The translations under genes were made by a program, and so were the position numbers. DNA of 64,000 bases from Flavobacteriales bacterium (GTDB lineage: Bacteria; Bacteroidota; Bacteroidia; Flavobacteriales; BACL11), in NCBI GenBank assembly GCA_014381465.1, contig JACNLP010000027.1, forward strand, positions 1 through 64,000. Direction: 5' to 3'. Under the pieces are notes generated by a model. The model was not told the origin of the DNA, did not search any database, and saw nothing but the letters and a program-made list of their open reading frames with translations. Positions 60,927 through 64,000 of this stretch are shown in pieces (positions within the stretch are counted from its first letter, which is position 1; each line of letters starts with the position of its first letter).

Positions 60927-61895
60927 TTACTTATTAAGCGTGTTTTCAATAGTAATCTCAAAAAGTTCTGAAAGTTTGTATCCCGCCTGTTTTGCTTGCT
61001 TTGGAATTATGCTTTCGGTAGAGAGTCCTGGAATAGTATTTATTTCTATAAGATATACCTTTCCTTTTATGATAATATAATCGATTCTTACGATTCCTTT
61101 TAACCCTAGTTTTTGATAGATTTTTTTTGTAATACTTTGTATTTTTTTAGTTTCTTCTTTGCTGATTCTCGCAGGGGTTATTTCATCAGAAAGCCCTTTA
61201 TATTTTGCTTCATAGTCAAAAAAGTCGTTATGGCTTACAATTTCAGTAAGCGGAAAAACTTTAATTTTTTCATCTGTAAAAACACCGCAACTTACTTCTG
61301 ATCCATCAATAAATTGTTCAATTAGTACTTGGTCATCATGTTCTAGAGCTAACTGAATGGCATCTATTAATTCTTCCTTTTTCATTACTTTACTAATACC
61401 AAAACTAGACCCTGCACTATTTGGCTTTACAAAACAAGGCAAATCAACTTTCTGGATAATTTCTCTTGTGTTGATTTTATCTCCCTTTTTATAAAAATAA
61501 GATTTAGCACATCTAAAACCCATCCCTTTCAAAGTTTCATTACATTTATATTTATCAAAAGTTAATGCAGATTCTTTTGCTCCAGAGCAGTTGTAGGGCA
61601 ATCCTATACTATCAAAATAAATTTGTAACTCTCCATTTTCGGCAGGTGGTCCGTGCAAAGCCATAAAAGCCAAATCAAAATTAATTTTTCTGTTTTTATT
61701 CTGAAACGAAAAATCATTTTTATCAATTACTAATCGTGTTTTATCCATTATTACCTCCCACTTATCTTCTTTTATATGCACGATTATTGCTTTATATTTA
61801 TCCTTAGAAAGATTTGCTTCTACTACCTTAGCAGATTGCAAAGATATTTCGTATTCGGCAGAGTTCCCCCCTGTTATTATAGCTATTGTTTTCAT
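60927..61895 (-). CDS. ddl: D-alanine--D-alanine ligase
   Basis: ATP-grasp ligase that makes the D-Ala-D-Ala dipeptide of peptidoglycan. The 322-residue protein has MALHGPPAENGELQIYFDSI, the ATP-grasp lid region LPCFVKPNSAGSSFGISKV, the DGSEVSCGVFTDE strand and metal-site end IIIKGKVYLIEINTIPGLS. The usual HGxxGEdG motif reads HGPPAENG, a small variation. Length is normal. It has its own -7 box and precedes the SPOR gene. Confidence 0.95.
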   Translation of the reverse strand: MKTIAIITGGNSAEYEISLQSAKVVEANLSKDKYKAIIVHIKEDKWEVIMDKTRLVIDKNDFSFQNKNRKINFDLAFMALHGPPAENGELQIYFDSIGLPYNCSGAKESALTFDKYKCNETLKGMGFRCAKSYFYKKGDKINTREIIQKVDLPCFVKPNSAGSSFGISKVMKKEELIDAIQLALEHDDQVLIEQFIDGSEVSCGVFTDEKIKVFPLTEIVSHNDFFDYEAKYKGLSDEITPARISKEETKKIQSITKKIYQKLGLKGIVRIDYIIIKGKVYLIEINTIPGLSTESIIPKQAKQAGYKLSELFEITIENTLNK

Positions 61896-61912
61896 CTATT
61901 AATCTTAAACAG

Positions 61913-61920
61913 CAAAAGTA
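61913..61920 (-). promoter_or_regulatory. -7 box for ddl
   Basis: Minus strand TACTTTTG, 17 bases before the ddl ATG at 61895. Confidence 0.45.
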
Positions 61921-62017
61921 AAATATTTATTGTATTAAATAATATCCTTCAAAGGCATCATAATTTTTATATTTGTATTTCGTTTAGCTAATAAAATAAG
62001 CAATATTGGAACAGAAT

Positions 62018-62785
62018 ATGCAAAGTAAATCTTCATTTTTTTCTATGTTTAAAAATAGGGTTTTTTATAAGCAGATTATTTTTGCAATTGTTACTGTATT
62101 TCTTTGTTTTTATTTATGGTTAAAGTATATTGATTTTTATACTCTACATGATGAGTACATTGTATTACCCGATTTTTATGGTGTGGATATCCATGATTTG
62201 GATTCTGTTTGCATGGAGCTTGATTTAAGATATGTTATTATTGATTCTGTATTTAATAAAACGATAGAAAAAGGGTGTGTTTTGGAACAAGACCCAATTG
62301 CAGGAACAAAGGTGAAAGAAAATAGAAGAGTGTACTTTACTATTAACGCTTTGCAAAACAAGATTGTAATCTTTCCATATATTACTGATTTATCTTTAAG
62401 GCAAACGGTAAGGAAGTTAGAGAACATAGGTTTAGTGGTAGGAAATTTAGAATATAAACCCGATTTGGCAAAAAATGTGGTGTTAAACCAGACAGTAAAT
62501 GGCATAAAAATACAAGCGGGACAAGAGCTTTTTGTTGGCACAGCTGTGGATTTGGTAATTGGGAGCGGTTTAAGCGATAAAACAACTAATATTCCTAACT
62601 TGCTTGGTCTTAATTTACAAAAAGCAAAAACAGAAATAAAGGTTGCCTCCTTAAATTTAGGTGCTGTAATTTTTAATGAAGGGATAACAGATTCTTCAAC
62701 TGCTGTGGTTTATAGGCAAAATCCGAAAGTAAATGAGAAAAGTAGAGTAAAGTTAGGAGCTTCAATAGATATATATTTACAATGA
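62018..62785 (+). CDS. PASTA-domain membrane protein
   Basis: 255-residue protein with one N-terminal TM (about 18-36, IIFAIVTVFLCFYLWL). Three PASTA repeats follow: YIVLPDFYGVDIHDLDSVCM ... VLEQDPIAG, then NKIVIFPYITDLSLRQTVRK, and TNIPNLLGLNLQKAKTEIKV ... YRQNPKVNEKSRVKLG. PASTA domains bind peptidoglycan stems. Here they are not fused to a kinase or transpeptidase, the usual Bacteroidota form beside ddl. ATG 62018 was chosen; a TTG at 62006 would add four residues. It overlaps the next gene as ATGA. Confidence 0.86.
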   Translation: MQSKSSFFSMFKNRVFYKQIIFAIVTVFLCFYLWLKYIDFYTLHDEYIVLPDFYGVDIHDLDSVCMELDLRYVIIDSVFNKTIEKGCVLEQDPIAGTKVKENRRVYFTINALQNKIVIFPYITDLSLRQTVRKLENIGLVVGNLEYKPDLAKNVVLNQTVNGIKIQAGQELFVGTAVDLVIGSGLSDKTTNIPNLLGLNLQKAKTEIKVASLNLGAVIFNEGITDSSTAVVYRQNPKVNEKSRVKLGASIDIYLQ

Positions 62786-64000
62786 GAAAAGTTTGTATTG
62801 GTATTTTAATGATGGGTGTATTTGTTTTGCAAGCACAAGAACATATTTCGGTTTTGGAGAGTAATCCTTTACTAAAAACAAATCAAAAACAAGTGCAAAA
62901 AATGCGAACAAGTAGTGCTGTCGCTTTACCTTTTTTAGATGATTTTTCATACAATTCGTATTTCCCTGACAATTTACTTTGGGAAGATAGTGCGGTTTTT
63001 GTCAATCGATCTTATCCTATAAATCCTGTAACAATTGGAGTGGCTACTTTTGACGGATTAGATGCTAATGGTATGGCTTATGACATTTCGGCTTCTACCC
63101 AAGCACAAAGAGCGGATTCTCTTACTTCTAGGGCAATTGATTTATCGGCAGTGGATTCTGCTTATTTGCTTTTTTATTATCAAGCAGAAGGTTTGGGAGA
63201 TAATCCGCAAACAGAAGACTCTTTGGTTTTGGAGTTTCTTTCAGGAATAGATCCTTTAGGATTTCCTATTTGGCAACATATTTGGAGTATTGCTGGACAT
63301 AGCACACAAGAATTTCAGAGAATGGAGTTCAATATTAAAGGAGTAAATTACTTACATGCTAGCTTTCAATTTCGCTTTAGAAATTATGCTACACTTTCTG
63401 GAAATTTTGATCATTGGCATATAGATTATGTAAAGGTAGATGAATATTCAACTGGACAAATACCAAATTTAAATGATGTAGCTTTTGTGTATGAAAATCC
63501 GCAACTCTTAAAAAGGTACAGAGAAATGCCTTGGGTACAATATCAAGAAAATACAGCAGGCGAATTAAGAGATACTCTGGATATTATTTTGCGTAATAAT
63601 AATGCAGGACTAAGTGTAGATTATAAATATGATGTTTTTGAAAGCAGTAGTCAAGTAGAACACTACCCTTACTTAGGAAATTTGAGTTCTACAAGAAATG
63701 TGCAAATAAGTGTATATGATTCTATAGGAAATTTTGAATTTGTGCAACCCCCTGTTTTTTTAAGCGATACCATCTTTAAATCTGGCACAACTGATAGTGC
63801 GACATTCCTTTTTAAAAATGTAATTAAAACTGCTCCATCTGACAATAAAAACAATGATACGCTCACTCATTTTCAAAAATTCAATTCCCATTTTGCTTAT
63901 GATGATGGAGTAGCCGAGTTTGCTTATGGCATTAATGTGCAAGGGGCAAAAATGGCTTATCAGTTTCATTTAAATAAGGCAGATAGTTTGCGAATTATCC
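62782..64000 (+). CDS. Secreted protein, likely T9SS cargo (3' end outside window)
   Basis: At least 406 residues, cut by the window end. Signal peptide about 1-19 (VFVLQAQ). Early body reads ALPFLDDFSYNSYFPDNLLW, a jelly-roll-like start that is common in large Bacteroidota secreted proteins. Further on is FQFRFRNYATLSGNFDHWHI DYVKVDEY, the end of such a lectin-like domain. It overlaps the PASTA gene by four bases (ATG in TGA). A T9SS sorting signal would be expected at the missing C-terminus; not seen here. Function unknown. Confidence 0.8.
   Translation, partial: MRKVCIGILMMGVFVLQAQEHISVLESNPLLKTNQKQVQKMRTSSAVALPFLDDFSYNSYFPDNLLWEDSAVFVNRSYPINPVTIGVATFDGLDANGMAYDISASTQAQRADSLTSRAIDLSAVDSAYLLFYYQAEGLGDNPQTEDSLVLEFLSGIDPLGFPIWQHIWSIAGHSTQEFQRMEFNIKGVNYLHASFQFRFRNYATLSGNFDHWHIDYVKVDEYSTGQIPNLNDVAFVYENPQLLKRYREMPWVQYQENTAGELRDTLDIILRNNNAGLSVDYKYDVFESSSQVEHYPYLGNLSSTRNVQISVYDSIGNFEFVQPPVFLSDTIFKSGTTDSATFLFKNVIKTAPSDNKNNDTLTHFQKFNSHFAYDDGVAEFAYGINVQGAKMAYQFHLNKADSLRII

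Overview
The window is AT-rich, densely packed bacterial DNA from a member of the Bacteroidota, most likely a marine or aquatic Flavobacteriales-like lineage (inference). Supporting signs: type IX secretion (T9SS)/gliding genes (gldJ, sprF/porP, porU, porV), several secreted proteins ending in T9SS sorting domains, PafA phosphatase, a GWxTD protein, and many promoters with the Bacteroidota -7 box TAnnTTTG. The species cannot be named from sequence alone.

Layout. 1-6.5 kb: divergent T9SS block, with gldJ (cut by the window edge) and sprF on minus, porU-porV-ispF on plus. 7-8.2 kb: a hotdog-fold gene and a peroxiredoxin. 8.3-15.0 kb: a five-gene RND efflux operon (tetR, small lipoprotein, adaptor, pump, TolC) whose tetR copy is frameshifted. 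The module is bracketed by a 44-bp perfect direct repeat; one copy is the 3' end of the next gene. 15.2-17.5 kb: a tightly overlapping operon yjbR / methyltransferase / ZIP transporter / P-loop NTPase. 17.4-20.2 kb: the accessory hot spot. It holds a REP-associated tyrosine transposase (RAYT), seven REP-like palindromes, tandem arrays, a 150-bp duplication carrying a broken yjbR start, and two unrecognised cargo genes, one frameshifted.

20.2-24.7 kb: ung-ldt-rmuC-GWxTD-rlmB operon. 24.8-26.6 kb: tiny lipoprotein, predicted barrel protein, lipA. 26.7-29.1 kb: secreted M43 metalloprotease. 29.2-34.6 kb: lpxK-pnp-LVIVD protein-gatB-lpxH. 34.7-38.2 kb: Nif3-like protein, coiled-coil zinc ribbon, TPR protein. 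38.2-40.6 kb: FadL-like porin and a Tyr/Asn-rich lipoprotein. 40.7-43.3 kb: proS, unknown gene, tRNA-Glu, rpsT. 43.4-46.9 kb: deacetylase-like, GNAT-like, upp, YjjG-like HAD. 46.9-56.6 kb: a ten-gene minus-strand run from M61 peptidase through DUF523-like, hpt, adk, obgE, PAP2, a secreted protein and pafA to aroB and aroA. 56.7-64 kb: GT9, lpd, two small genes among intergenic repeats, SPOR protein, ddl, PASTA protein and a secreted protein cut by the window end.

Most of the window is ordinary core genome: envelope (LpxH, LpxK, Ddl, PAP2), translation (GatB, ProS, RlmB, ObgE, S20), nucleotide salvage (PNP, UPRT, HPRT, Adk) and the shikimate pathway. The two places that deserve attention are the repeat-bracketed efflux module (8.25-15.26 kb) and the RAYT/REP region (17.4-20.2 kb). 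No stretch longer than 300 bases is left without a gene or a described repeat. No CRISPR array, rRNA gene, riboswitch or prophage was seen.
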